This document shows positions 21,190-34,659 of a DNA stretch of 64,000 bases, one piece after another. Source of the stretch: Phoronis australis. Its lineage: Eukaryota > Phoronida > Phoronidae. Made by a program: the position numbers and the translations under genes. Under the pieces are notes generated by a model. It was not told where the DNA came from, ran no database searches, and saw only the letters and a program-made list of their open reading frames with translations. Numbering within the stretch: position 1 is the first letter of the stretch; each line of letters begins with the position of its first letter. The stretch is from contig NMRA01000599.1 of NCBI GenBank assembly GCA_002633005.1, forward strand, positions 121,644 through 185,643. The letters run 5' to 3'.

Positions 21190-24100
21190 TCAAACTTGTA
21201 TTCGTCATTTAGGAGCTCCAGCCACGGGTAGTTTTCAGGGTCCGACTGCGTAAAATTTGTACTCTAAAAGAGAATAATCACACCACACTTCGTTGCTAAT
21301 GTTGAACAATGTCCCATGCAATAAACAAAATGATCCAGCGGATGATTTTTAAGGTTTATGCAGCACAGGCCAGGTGTTCCACCAAATATAAAGTATTCCC
21401 ATTCTTAGTATCATTAATGTTATTTACGTTTTTAAAAGTGCCTGTCCACACACATGATAGTAAAGTTGGTGTGCCCAAGTTAGGCGATTAAGACGGCTAA
21501 AATACAAATTGTATCAATTTTTCGTACGTTACACACAGAAACCAATCGTGTTCTTTGATCTGAATCCAAAAAATCCCCAAATCCGCGTGTTCTTACATTC
21601 TCTAACAATACTTACGGACAAAGTCCTAAAAAGTGTCAAACAAATTTAAAGGCTAATTACGTGCATATATTATTCATTCGTCGCCTTTCGATAACCATTG
21701 CTCGCCGCTACCAGCACCGATTGGGATTTAGCAAGCTAACAGTATTGGATAATGTCATCGCGGAACCAACAGAGACCTCCACTGGAGGTGGGTGAGCGAA
21801 AAAACAAAAAAAACAAGTAAAAGAACCTCGAACAACTGTACTAAAGTGATGATTGGAAAGCAAATCGAAAAGTGGAATTATCTGCAGCCATTGTGGGAGA
21901 AACTGAATGTGAAAACAAACTACAGCGAATTACTAATGTTTATACGGCAACTTTTCACTTCCATGCTCTGATACAAAAGTGTATAAGCAAAAGGAAACGC
22001 AGATCTTATGTAATATTTGAAGATTTCAAAAAAATTTCGACAGAGTTCAGTATACTCTATTCTTTTGCTGTTTATTTAAAAATGCCAATAACGGAAATGT
22101 TTTAAACCTTCTGCAGTCGTAAAATGAAAAACTTGAGTCATGTGTCAGGATTAAGGGTACGAATACTGACGCTGTTCATTGTAATATTGGTGTAAAACAG
22201 AGCTGGATGCTAAGCCCTTTTATTCACTATCTTTCCTCTAGATGAGATCATTAAAATTCAGATCGTCAGAGAACTTTCGTTAACGATCAGTCGCCGGACG
22301 TTTTATGCCGTCTTTATGCAGATGTTATGGCTAAAATTTGACACACGTCCGGTTATTTACAAAATCAAACTCATGTTTTTGAACACTTAACTTTTACTAT
22401 AATTTGACGAAGACAAAAAAGAAGGGTTCGTAAAAAGTCCGAAAAAGGTTTTAATAGTCACATGAAATTAAAGAAAGAAGTTCTATGTTACCCTTACCTT
22501 GGAAACATTTCTTCGCCATGTTTGTTTTGGACAAAAACGTCGACGAATTACATGTAGAAAGGCAAGAAACCCATGCTCAATATTATTGGCTTTGTACGTT
22601 AATGGCATGGACGTTGTATCGGCTTAATAAAGTCATAGTCCCTGTCTTATAATAATATGGTTCGGAGGTTAAAAGTTTTCAGAGAGTGCGGAAGAGAATC
22701 TTCAATTTAAATTCTATAAACTGGTTTTTAGAGTAGGTGGTAATACAACTAATCCCACAGCGTGAAGAAAATTAGGACGGCGGCCTCTGTGTACTTGTTA
22801 TTATTTTTACAATATGTATTAAATACTGAAACTAAAAGAAATGTGGGAGCGCAGGCACGCTAAGAAAAGGTGAAATGGTTGAACGCCATTTGTTGGAGAC
22901 CATTAGAGTTGTATAAATAACGGTTTCGTTAGGTTTGGCTATAACACGATATTGGCGACACTGATACTTTTATCAAAATGTCCACTCAAAGAGTCAGAGA
23001 TTGTGCCTCTAATGAGAAAGTATTGTGTCAAAAAGCGACAGATGGGTGTTACTTCCTGCCTTACTGACGAATTGAGGAATGGCTTAATGTTTGAAGGTTT
23101 TAACATGTGTTGATCTCAGAAGAAATTTTTAAATTTCTTGAACATCAAACTTTTATTCAAATTATTGCCTTGAAATCAAATGTGTCAGAGTGTCAGCCGA
23201 TCGCGAGCTAGAAATCTGTCCATTCTGTGAAAGCTAATGTATTTGGGATAGAAAAAGAGTTTCATTTTTAAATCGGTGTATGTTATACGGCAATCTCAGA
23301 CAAATGCTTATTGCTTAACGGGAACATTAAACTTCTCAAGATTGCATGAAGTTCCTGAGGTGTGTGCACGAGTCTTTCCTTAAAGTTTGCAATGTTTGCA
23401 ACAAAAGTATTCCACATTAGAAGTCTTCTGTGTGTTTTGTTTCAAAATATACAAAAAGGAAAAAGAAGAGAAAATGCACGCTTCCGCGCTGCGGCAAAGA
23501 GGAACAGGGTCAGATCTGACGGCTGAGAAACTAATGTGAACCTATTGCTAGTAACGTGACCCTGTCTTTCATCAATAGCTGGAGGAAAAACTAGTTTTGA
23601 TTTATTAAAGCAGTAAAGCTCCATTCTGTGTGTATGACTGTGCAACTACATTACTAGCGGTTTCTATAACTCACTATACGTGCACCTGGCCATACCAGGC
23701 TGTTGGTGGTAATGAAATCTTGGTTAAGGATTTCACTTGGCTAAATCTAAAACTGCTGGCTAAACTAAACTAAAGACAGTTACTGTTCTACTGTACGAGA
23801 TGTTTTCACTTAAATGCGTTCAAACAGTTAAACCGAAGAAGGCCAAATTAAAAATAGTGTTTATTTTCATGATGAGTTGATAACTACATTCTCGCACATT
23901 AGTCTGTTGATAATACCGCAATTTATATAGTTAGCTCACTAGAGAGATTCGATGTCGGGTCTAAGGACACGATTCTGACTTTTTAGGTCCCCAAAAATGA
24001 AAGAAAATGGGGAAGGCCAGGTTTCACGGCAACTTTGTGGAATAAATGGTGAAGACCAGAAATTTGGCCTCTTCTCTGTTTTACCTGGATACGGAAATCC

Positions 24101-26385
24101 CGTCATTTTCAGCAGACATCCTTGTTCAGTGGGACATCTTAGTCACGAATATAGGTACCATTCAAGCAAATGAAAACTGGCCAAATATCCGATTGGTAAT
24201 GACGTATTTTACTACATTTCTGGAATACAAAGTACAAGAGCAGTTATAGTCTTGTTTCCTCTGTGGTGGCGGGGCAGACGTGAATTTGTGATTTTAGAGA
24301 GAAAAATGCCAAAATCATAACTTTTTGGTTATTTTTGGCATCTCAAATTTTTCCGGTGGACGTAGCTAGGGAAGAAGACATGGCTTTGTAGAATTTCCTC
24401 ACTTTTGAGAAACCTTATGATCGAGCGTGCTTTCTGTAAGTTATGCTTTTTATGTGTTGAGACAGGGTGTAAACAAGGGCTTTGTTGACGGTCAGACTAG
24501 AGATAACGTCAAGATTACTGACACTCGTGTTTATCGGATGTTTTATTTTGCGAGCGTGCGTGCTCCAACTTCCTGGTTAAAAGTTATCATCAGACAGCCA
24601 ATAAAAAACCGTGCTTTTGGTACGCTGAGCCAAAAGCTTCACAAGATATCAGTGACGTCAGAATGTGAGCCCTGGAAACCAAGTTATATTTGTCATCTGT
24701 TGACTATTCAGTTACCTGAAGAACATTACAAAGCTGTCATTTATCACGATCACAAGTGTTTTGGCGTACTTTCATTATGGGATCGGTTCACAGTAAAGAC
24801 GATCCGGTTCAAAGTAAATACCTAGCCAATACTGAATACCACGAAGGTACAGACTGTGCGTGGAAACAGGCTGGAATTGTGTGGACAAGAATTTGCGTAT
24901 GTGGAAACTTTAAGAACGGCGAAACGGAGCGCCACACGGATGGAAATTGTAAATATTTGAAAAAAATCTATCACGGGCATTGTTATTTGATACCAGAGTG
25001 TTTCTGTGGGTTAAAGTAGCACATGAGAACCGAAGACGGATTTTGAATTTGATAATTTGGTTTAAAATCCGACTGCTTTCATTCAAATCTCAAAAACGGT
25101 ATGGACTCCAAGTCAGGACAACAAGATCACCCATTTACAGTTAGGCTTTAAAAGAGGTGATCGTACAATGTCTAACTCGACTGTGACAATGCTCTTGGTG
25201 TGTCGTCGGTGGATATCTCGAGATCAGAAATGCATACGAACCACCTTACTAGGATAGGGACTACCAGGGAGATTTAACCGATAGAAATTTCGGGAATTTC
25301 CGTTAGACATAAGTGTAAGTGCCTTATGTGGTGATGGAGCTACAACTTTTTACTGCTCTGGATAATTTCCTTTACTGATTGTACAGTTCGTTTTGTCTTA
25401 TCTCTAGCTAAATGGACTTGTGATCTATGAACCCTTGACATGCTGAACCATCCCTGCTACTCATTGTCAAACAATGAAGTCAAGTACAGCGCACCTCTAG
25501 AATTCGAGATATCTGTTTATTGAGTTTCAAGATTTTCTTTGAAATACGGAATATTTAACCCATTCCCAAAAGCTTTCGTGTAGACGCCGGACAGAACTAC
25601 CCTCCCTGTACAGTGTACTGCAGTGTACTGAAAATGTCGACAATACGTATTGAATTCACGTTTGTTTTGTTGTTATTTATTTTTAAATTTAGGAAAGGCA
25701 CAACTTTTTATTGTTAGATTTTGTACAGTAGTTAGTTTGTCTACCCATACCTCACTAAATAATTATACTCAAACAGCCTAGTCACCATTCGTAAATTGTA
25801 CAGTCAGTCTCCGTCACTTCAAATTTACTGTTTGCAATTTCGAAAAACTAACGATTGTTTTGTCACGTTAGACTGTGTGAGTTTTGTATAAAAGATAGCT
25901 ATGCTTTGTGATTCTGTGTGTTCATGGTATGGATTAAATCCAGTACCTAATTAGTACATAAAAATCCATAATTAACACCAGCGATAATATTAAATGAATC
26001 ACAATTAATAATGAAACGTCTTATGTTCTATCAAAAAGGTTCTACATGTTCCTATAACTACCCCTACTGTCTTTAACAGCGTACTTGCTGGTCACAGTCC
26101 GTCGTGACGCAACACCTGTTGGTAGAATCCCGTTACTCACAATGCTCATGAAACAAAGTCTTTTTTTAAAGTGATATATATTTATCGAAGAATACACAAA
26201 ACATACAAAGAAATGATGACAAACCCAGAAATCGCGAAGCATTATATGTGGGTTGTAAACAATTCATAAATGAAACTAATATACATAGAGGTATATACAT
26301 TTAAGTAGTATCTAATATAAGTATCCCAATATTTAGATATGCTATTGCGAATATATAAAAACAAAAACATGTACAGATTCATGTA
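21190..26385. other. Intergenic, no gene recognised
   Basis: No gene is supported in this 5 kb apart from the small candidate frame at 24777-25019. Scattered short open frames have no recognisable motifs. Confidence 0.45.
24777..25019 (+). other. Small open frame with N-myristoylation-type start, unrecognised
   Basis: ATG at 24777 gives an 80-residue frame ending at TAG 25019. It begins MGSVHSKD, which fits the M-G-x-x-x-S/T pattern for N-myristoylation, and has eight cysteines, six of them in the C-terminal half (CVCG, CxC near the end). No signal peptide or membrane segment is visible. No flanking splice sites or promoter elements stand out. Either a small lineage-specific gene or a chance frame; I recognise no family. 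Confidence 0.2.
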
Positions 26386-26391
26386 TGGAAA

Positions 26392-27250
26392 TCAGAAGCA
26401 GCAATATTGATAAACGGTACATAAAAATTTGTTAACGTTGCTCAGGAGGAATCCATTGAGAACGACGTCAAAGTTAGGACTATCATTCAATAATAATGTA
26501 ACTTTAGTAGGGATATTATTACAAGAATTGAGAACATCAACAATTGATTGGTTTTCATTGAGTGCACGAAAGAGTGAGTCTCTCAGGTATTCGATGAGGG
26601 GACATTTGAAGAAAATATGAGGATAAGATTGATGGTCACCACATTTACAGTTTGGAGAAACTTTCCTAAAGTTATGCCTAAACTTGCCAGAATTGAGGAA
26701 AAGACCACATCTTTATCTTTACAATGCTATTTCGTTATCGCGGGGAAGGGAGAATTAAGTTAAGGGTGCTGAGCTATCAAAAGTGTGAAAAACAGTTCTA
26801 AAATTATTTTTTATACTCGTAAATGAGTTGGTTGCTTTCCTTAACAGATACTGGAAGAGAATTCCATTCCAGGTGTTGATGCACATCGTGACTGTAGACC
26901 TTCTGAATGCCTGACTGAATTGCATTTGGGGTGGAGGATCTCAAATTACTACGATGGCCTTGTCTAGTGTATAGATCAAATATTTTTTTGACAGAGGCGT
27001 TGTTGACGTTGTTTATTTCTTTGAAAGTAAATGTGGTCATGTGAAGATTGCGTAGAGTAGACAGTTTGGGCCACTTGAGACTATTCAAAACCTTAACACT
27101 ATTAGATCCCGTGTAAGCTCCGGCTATGAGTAAGGCAGCTTGATACTGTAATTTCTCCAAATGTTGTATTGCACACGTATTGGCCGACTCATATATGATA
27201 TCACAATAATCGATGATTTGAACAAAACTTCTAAATGTTTAGAATTCCGA
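26392..27250 (-). pseudogene. Non-LTR retrotransposon reverse-transcriptase C-terminal remnant
   Basis: Read on the minus strand from about 27250. A fragment IDYCDIIYESANTCAIQHLE leads into LEKLQYQAALLIAGAY, L..LKWPKLSTLRNLHM, then HRSNLRSSTPNAIQ and WNSLPVSVKESNQL. This is the thumb and C-terminal order typical of CR1/Jockey-like LINE polymerases. After a frame shift a second open stretch (about 26708 to the stop at 26392) has CKCGDHQSYPHIFFKCPLIE, the C-C-H-C zinc-knuckle region near the end of such ORF2 proteins. At least two frameshifts and no catalytic YADD block are present, so it is a dead 3' fragment. Exact clade not determined. Confidence 0.85.
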
Positions 27251-27259
27251 TGACGAGAG

Positions 27260-29370
27260 ACAAGCTTAAGTGGGTTAATTAGTTTCTGAGTTTTTGTACG
27301 AGCTCCCGAACGTGAGGTGTGAATGAGAGTTTTACATCTAACAGAAACAAAGACTTACTCAGCAAACTTCTTGTAAGTAGAACTTTCTGACCTTGCAAGA
27401 ACCTAGAATCTTCTGTGAGATGGTCTCCGGTGAACTATTTCTTCAGTACATCGAAGCAGGACTTACTAGCTTCCCTGCCAATTTCCATGTGACAGGTTAT
27501 ATGGCTGCTAGCTAGACTATAATAATTCTCTTAGCAAAAACACGATTCCATTTCCCCGAGAACTGTCATGAGTTTGTGCACCATTGTCACAAACAAGATG
27601 GCAGAGTAACAACACAACGGTGTGTTGTAAACAAGGTGCTATTTTTAGGCCCCTCATCAAGAAAATTCCTCCTACGATTTTCGCAATTTAACGCAGAGAA
27701 CACAAATATCATTTAAGCGGTTAACCCGAGTTACCATTTAAACGGTTAAACATTTCAAACATCACTATTTCACCCTCTGATCAACTAATGTAATCAGAAT
27801 CAAAATTTCTGAACTTTCGATAGCTTCAACTCTTTAAGTCAAACTTATAGTTTTGCAGGAATACGGTTTATCTCATGATGCGTTCACTGGCAGAATCTTC
27901 GTCTCAATAATCTTTACCTCACTGGGGTCACGAAATGTTTGTTTTTTGGACTCGACAGTAAATTTTATAAAGTACGCCAGTCACTTCATAGGGCCCCTTT
28001 CCCTGCAGGGGCTGCTTGTTGCTTTCAGTTGGCAACAAAGTCAAATCTTGGTCTACAATTTTCTCAGGCGACGATCTCGTGTCTTCTTGTCATAACGGGT
28101 CTTGTAGGCTTCACCAGTATTTCGCATGTTCTTCCGCATCAATTCGTACGTCTCTTCCAGACGATGGCGTAAGTTGAGGACATACTCATAGTACAAAAAG
28201 GTAGACCCTTGGGAAAATTAGTAATATGGGGGGGGGGGGGGGGNACACACAGACTCGAGGTAAGGGTCTTCAAGTGCAAATTTGACGTAAAAACTCATAT
28301 GGATGAACCATAATGTACCCGAGCACACAATAACAGACACTAATCTCGAGTTCTCACAAAAGTAGAATAGAAAATACCAAAAATTATTTCGAGATCGATT
28401 TCGAATACAAAGATTGGACCCCTGGTCCTGAAACCCGGTCACCCGCTTTCCAGCAAAATTTCACCAGAAAGGTGACTTCTTAAACCTGAACACGTTACAC
28501 GCATGTATATTATTGCCTTCAATATTTTTATGAAATTTGCCTTTTAGGCTACCAAAATAATATGCTTCTAAAATAACTGTTTATTGGGTATAAAAATGGC
28601 GTAATAAATTCATAAAAGTGTTTGTGAAATCCCGAAAAATACGATAATAAATAGCATCACCGTGGAATTGAATAGAAGGAACAACGGATCACTTATAAGG
28701 ATCCAGTTTGGAAAATGTTCACCTTAATAGCTAGGGTAGTCGCTTTGCATGCACTTTCATATGAAAAGTTGCGGTTACTGATCCCTGGTAAGCTAACTCA
28801 GTGGCTTTTTCAAAATCCATTTTCAAAACCCAGGTACGTCAGTGGAGTTTCTTGTGACTACCACTTCGGGGGAGCAAATTTCACCATCTTTAATCAAAAT
28901 TCACCAATTTCCTAGAGGGTTTTGTCAGGTTTGCAACAGTTATCCAATACACTTTGCTGTTAGGGGCGCGTCGGGTGAAAGAGATTTTTCAGGATTTCAA
29001 CCGGCATCTAAGTTGTCTGAATCATTATCATTTTTTGCAACATTAGCTTTTAATTGACAAAAAATCTTCTAAGAGGCGCCTCTTGAATGAACTAGAGGTT
29101 GTCGATTAGTTGCGAGACTTTCTAGAAATCGTAATTTACTCTAAGGAATTTTTAAGGGATTACTGAAGGCATGCGTGCAGATAATTGACGAGCAACCGGA
29201 AGAGCATGTGAGACTGAGCATCCCACGTGGGGATGGGGGCCCTCACTAAAAATTCAAGATTTATTCGTGTGATTGTGAAATCTGATTCATGCTTTTCTAA
29301 TAGAAGTAACAATGAGAAACCTATTATATATATTTTCATTATTATATCAAAGCCATCAGGAAACGATTAG
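27260..29370. other. Intergenic, with an assembly gap at 28244
   Basis: No gene is supported. A 16-base G run (28228-28243) ends in an N at 28244, so the sequence on each side may not be truly adjacent. Confidence 0.5.
28228..28244. other. Poly-G run ending in single-N join
   Basis: Sixteen G residues precede N at 28244. The run has the look of a low-quality contig end joined to the next contig. The real distance across the join is unknown. Confidence 0.8.
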
Positions 29371-29374
29371 ATAC

Positions 29375-30148
29375 CTGGAGTATGCAGATGACTTACGTCT
29401 TCTGTAGCACCGCTTCCAAGACTTGTGCACAAGGACAGCCGCACCGTCAGAGACTGCTAAACGAGTAGGTCTATCCATCAACACGGAGAAGACTAAGACG
29501 ATGCGTATACATAGCAGACAAGTAAATAATATTATTCTGGACGGTGAAGAGATTGAAAATGTCTCAGAATTTACTTATCTGGGGAGTGTCGTTAGCACAA
29601 GTGGAGGAACTGAAGAAGACATTAAAACACGCATCAAGAAAGCTCGTCAGGCACACGCTATGCTAAAGCCTGTATGGCGCTCAAAGATCTACTCACTCAA
29701 GTCAAAGTTAAAAATCTTCAACTCTTCTTTACGGTTCAGAGACATGGAGACTTTCAAAAACATTGGTTAATAGAGTCCAGGTCTTTGTAAATAGATGTCT
29801 GCGACAAATCCCTCAGATGAAATGGTCGAATAGAATCACAAATGAAGAGATTTGGCGAAAAACTGGGCATGAGAGGGTAAAGACTCAGATAAAGCGGCGA
29901 AAATGGAGGTGAGTGGGACACACCCTCAGAAAAGCTGACAAAAGCATCACAAAACAAGCCCTGTCCTGAAACCCGCAGGGAAGTCGTTGACGAGGCAGAC
30001 CAGTCCAATGACGTCGAGGAGGACAATGGAAGCCGAACTCCGTGAAACCGGATACAACATGCAGCAAATAAGACACATGGCAAACAACAGGATTCGAGGG
30101 CGTTCAGTCACAGAAGCCCTATCCACCACGGGGTGGCAAGGGTTTTAA
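29375..30148 (+). pseudogene. Non-LTR retrotransposon reverse-transcriptase 3' fragment
   Basis: Begins inside the polymerase active site: LEYADDLRLL carries the Y-A-D-D catalytic motif and is followed by a stop. The frame resumes as VGLSINTEKTKTMRI, then FTYLGSVVSTSGGTEEDIK and KIRKAR-like and WRSKIYSLKSKLKIFNS blocks, all standard in LINE ORF2 after the palm. Shifted frames continue with VNRCLRQIPQMKWSN, EEIWRKTGHERVKTQIKRRK and VGHTLRKADKSITKQAL, ending near 30148. Several stops and frameshifts make it dead. The 5' part including most of the polymerase and the endonuclease is absent, as in 5'-truncated insertions. It differs in type from the minus-strand fragment at 26.4-27.25 kb. Confidence 0.88.
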
Positions 30149-30447
30149 GTCAAGTAAGTCATCAGGAATAGTGTCTTCGCGCAGTTCCCAAGTAGTCGAG
30201 TTCAAGATATTCAAACTTCAATCCAAAGGCGGCGGTCAATGCTATTGGTTTTTGATACAATCTCACATTTTTGTTTGTTTGAGTCGCGTGTCTCGATTTA
30301 ACATTAACATGTTCTGTGGTATTCTTGACCATTTTAAAGTAGATGGTTAAGTAGTTTGTGAATAGTTGACAGTCCTAAAATTTGTGGAAGGACAAAGGGC
30401 CACCGGGCCGCTCCTCCAAGATAGGACACCGCTATATCATAAAGGCT

Positions 30448-31020
30448 ACTCGCTGGTTCCCTGCATGTCACTATGTGGTAGCCAGCACGCAGGTATCACT
30501 TAATTTTCCTCGGGAATTTTTTTACACCGGCGTTTGTGATTGGCTGGTCAAATTCACAACAGGCAGCACTTTACGCAAACAAACTGGCATGACTGATGGA
30601 GCAAGTGTAAATGTGGTCTGTTGTACAGACAAATCGGTGCTTAACTTATGTTCAAGAAATGCGAATCCCAGAATGATTGTGGTTCTGCCTTTTCGGAGTG
30701 CATATTTCTACTGTCGCTGACTTTTGTTTACTTTGCTGTCCTGTATTCATACAGTATGAATGACACACAGGTTAAACCGGCCAGATATGTGTTTATAGTA
30801 TATGTAGTATGTGCTTCAGGCTATTAAACATTACACTAGAAACAAAAAAGTTACTGCTACGCCACTTGCATGACAAGGCTAAAAATCGTTCATAGCCATT
30901 ATCTCACTCTGTTGTGAAGCAAACCAATGACTGTCGAGGTTACATGGACCAATGACAAAAGCGCGTGCTACTGTGTGATACCTGCGTGCTGGTTAGCGGC
31001 ACGCAGGGAACCAGCGAGTA
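30448..31020. mobile_element. 573-bp non-autonomous element with about 50-bp terminal inverted repeats
   Basis: The left end TACTCGCTGGTTCCCTGC (30448) through CCAGCACGCAGGTATCAC (to 30499) is matched in reverse at 30975-31020, whose complement reads TACTCGCTGGTTCCCTGC through ACCAGCACGCAGGTATCAC. The left arm carries about six extra bases in the middle. The interior has no recognisable coding frame. GC-rich strings beyond both arms (GGGCC-rich at about 30400 and 31160) hint that the element may extend further. Likely a MITE; superfamily not assigned. Confidence 0.6.
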
Positions 31021-31936
31021 AAGGCTAATAGCCATCATCGGATGACCCTCTACGAGGTGACCTTTCTTATCGTAAATGCCTGACGTACGTTGGGGTTTCC
31101 CTCCGCGAGTAGAAAAGGGTGTAAACAACTGGGAAAGAGTGGCTACGGATCAACGGGCCCCTCCTAAGGCCGGGACCCCTAAACATGAACAGATATATAA
31201 TTTCAAAAACAGAAAACGAGCAGCAACTGATGCTATTATCAGGGCCCCTCTCCATCATGTTCTCAATTATTATGAAGTGAAAAACAATTTCAACAAAAAC
31301 AGAAAAAAAAAGAAAGCACAGAGGGGTCCCCGAATAGATAACTAAATAAACTGTCATCTTGAATGTAAAAACCAGAATCTATTTCCTCTGAAAATCTGTG
31401 TATAACATTATTTAATTTTCTGACTTTCATAATGTGAAGGCGGTTATACGTCACGGAACACTATTAGTACTGGTGGAATCGACACAACACAGGTTTTTGA
31501 TATAATTATTTAAAAATCGTTTTTCAGTGGCGTGATGTCAATTTTGACCCCTTGTTTTGCTCAAATGGTTAACAATATACCATATTCAATCAACGTTATA
31601 TGCTACAGTATTTATGTGACGCTACGAATAATAGTCAGTGCTATTATTTGGCCAGTAATTAGACTAGATCGCATGACGTGGGTATTTGATAACGTAATTA
31701 CAATTGTGACGTTCACGAAGAGAGTGCAAGAAGTTGTACATCGGTGCTCCATGTGCTGGGAAACATAAGAATTGTCAATCAGATTGCAAAACAAAGAAGG
31801 TGTAATGCCCAGTACCTGGCTTCAAATTTACTGACGGGTTCATTAACTAATTCTATTTTGAAGATTGGGATTGCAGTTTGACCAAATTATCGCAAAGTGC
31901 TCTCCTTGAACCAAGGTTAAGGGGGAAGGGGGGGGG

Positions 31937-31977
31937 GGCACACAGGAAGTGCCTGGNGGCACACAGGAAGTGCCTGG
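31937..31977. repeat. 20-bp duplication around single N at 31957
   Basis: GGCACACAGGAAGTGCCTGG occurs at 31937-31956, then N, then the identical 20 bases at 31958-31977. It follows a long G run from 31921. This is the pattern expected when two contig ends overlap by 20 bp and are joined without merging. Confidence 0.85.
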
Positions 31978-34464
31978 TTACTAAAAATTTGAAATTCCTC
32001 TAAGTAATCTCCGTTTAATATATACACATTCATTCTGCAAGAAAGATTCTTTTGTTATAGCCGTGCTCCTTTGTGAAATTCAATAGAGGTTCAAATGGGC
32101 AAGGACAACGATGAACCCAATATCCTATTTAATTTTTCAACTTCAAGTTCAGAAAAGCCTTTGGCTAGTAGCGGTTGGGACGTTTTAAACTGGCATGCAA
32201 AATAAAATTCTTCCTTCTACCTGAAAAATAAGCGGGTCCTTAGCCTGCGTCTCAGTCCAGGTGCTGCCCCCGTTAGGTCGACTCGGCTTGCATGTGATAT
32301 CTGTTTCCCGAATACTCTATGTCTATAGTTTTTACGCTTTAAGTTTGATTGGTGGCATGACGTTAACAGTATTGTTCAAGCGTTGTAACATGACGCCTGA
32401 CGGCATAGTAACAGAAAAACGAAAAAAATTCACCAGTGAAGGGCGTGCACTGCAGTTATTTACATGCAGGTTATGTGTCTACCTACCTGTAGGTGCAGTG
32501 TGCGAGGTCAGCTGGAAGTTTAGTTTTCACCAAAGCCGCTAATGTCGCTAGTGGCAGTCGTGCTGAAAACTCTAAATCATTAAAAGGCGCAACAGATGAG
32601 AAGCAGACGAGAAGAGAGCACAACTGCAGGTAAGCCAGACTGCATTCTGTTATTAGTCACAATCCTTAATCACTCGTGCCAACGATAATGCGCTAATTGC
32701 ATCATCGAATAAGTGTCACTATAAGCTTTTCTGCGACGGTGTATATGTCATAGCCTCTCATTGTGAAGGTCAAACATTCTGTATATTTGAAATAGTTCGA
32801 CTGCTCTGGGATTTAGTTGTGAAACAAATTCATCATCGCTGACTCTTGTTTGCTTAATTATCTGTTAATTAAACATTTTTGGTTATTCCGTGCATAGTTA
32901 TTTACAGAAAAGTAACATATCTAGGTTATTCACACAATTTTTCATTAAATCGTCTAGTGAGGAAATGCATACTCATTCATGTACTGCATTTCTATGTTAT
33001 TGTAGCCTGTGTACCTCAACTGAACCTAAAGATACAACGGGATGTAATTCTATGTGACCTATTGAATTTCCTTGTTTTTCTCAGAAACCTGACGTAAATA
33101 ACTTGAAAGAGACTTTAATTGAAGTTCACGCCACCTTTAGTCAACGCTTTCACAAATTTCTCATTAAAGACATGCGCGGAATTAAAGTGACAAGTCGTTG
33201 TTCGATGACAGGGTCGTGCCAGTTACACTGATGAGGGGCTATAAAGAATGCATACGGATGAGAAAATTAAGTTGCACCGAGAAGAGAGTTTTACATCTCA
33301 GATATCGTGTTTTCAGTGCATTACTTATTATCTAGTCCCCAACGTAACGTTTAGGCCATTTTCCTAATGAGACTGCACTGGTAAGCTAAGCAGTACGGAA
33401 TCCCAATAGAACACAACTAATTTAAGCAGGTATGCCAATCCGGACGGTCTGCGCCAACCTTGCCGAAGGCACTTGATCCGTTTGCAACTCCTTTATGATC
33501 GTAGGGCAGGCGTAGCCATAAAAAAGATTGTTTAAACAGTTTCAGCAGAGCGTAGAATTGTTTACGTTCGTTTGATTGTTCTTTGACGTAAGCGACATTT
33601 TTAACACCGTGAACATGACAATTAGCACGTTACCTTATTACTGTTAAATGGCGTGGGGCTCTACAGGAGGGAAGATTTTTTGCGATTTCTGAAACAATTA
33701 AGATCAATTGTTAACAGACTATCCCTCCTACAGGCTGAGTGGTCAGAAACTCGTGCTTTTTCTCATACAAAACCCGACAAAATTACATGGGATACTTGAC
33801 ATCACTAAACAATGTGGCATGGGACTACATCGAAATAGTGCAATACTTTTCTCAAGTTGTAAAATAATCTTCTGAAGCTGGAGATTAAACTGTTGTGCAC
33901 TCGTGCTTACGATTTCCACTTTTAATGTAGCATGAGACGTATGTACTTCGAAAACTCCATAAAAGTCTAAAATGACTGGGAACGCGCGACTGTTCACCCG
34001 TCCACTGAACTGGATAACGTAAATACACGTTTCATCATCATATATATCTGATAGCTTACTTTTGGAGTGCTCTTAAAGATATTGAGTAATTGACTGAATA
34101 AGGATCAAATATACCTAACCTAGTTCGGCTCGAGCATCGTTTGATCAGGGAAAAAAGAATGTTGGATGGTGTTGAAAAAAATTGTAAGCCTACCCAGTTA
34201 GCATAATTTCCGTAATCATAACGGAATAAAACTACCGGAAAAGCAAAGTCGTTCGAGGTCCTGAGGACATGATTCATACTGATTTGTTGAAATTAACGTT
34301 ATTGTCTCGTGAATTTTCAATTGATTAAAACTGCATTTCCTCAGTATTTAGTTGTCAAAAGAACGAAAAATGAAGTAAAATCGGCCTCGCAATAGGTTTA
34401 CAGTGGTAGGATTTAATTTCCGTTTCCAACAAGATCGTCAAAACCGTTTCATTGTTTACAGGAG

Positions 34465-34659
34465 ATGGCCAAAAATCATGATCATGGTGGCGCATGTAAG
34501 CATGGCAGCTCATCAGGGAACAATTCAGGATTGGATGGGCATGTTAATGCTTTTAAACCCGGAATTTATTCGGTTTATAACTTAAATATTCGTATCTTAA
34601 CAATGTCGAAATACCCCGAAATAACAGTGTTCCGTGCAAGAAGCGAACTGTTAATTTAG
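34465..34659 (+). other. Small His/Gly-rich open frame after a splice-acceptor-like site, unrecognised
   Basis: CATTGTTTACAG at 34451-34462 is followed by GAG-ATG-GCC, a good start context. The 64-residue frame begins MAKNHDHGGACKHGSSSGNN and stays open to TAA at 34657-34659. The first part is hydrophilic with four histidines and one cysteine. No family is recognised and no strong donor is visible, so a coding first exon is only a possibility. Confidence 0.18.
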
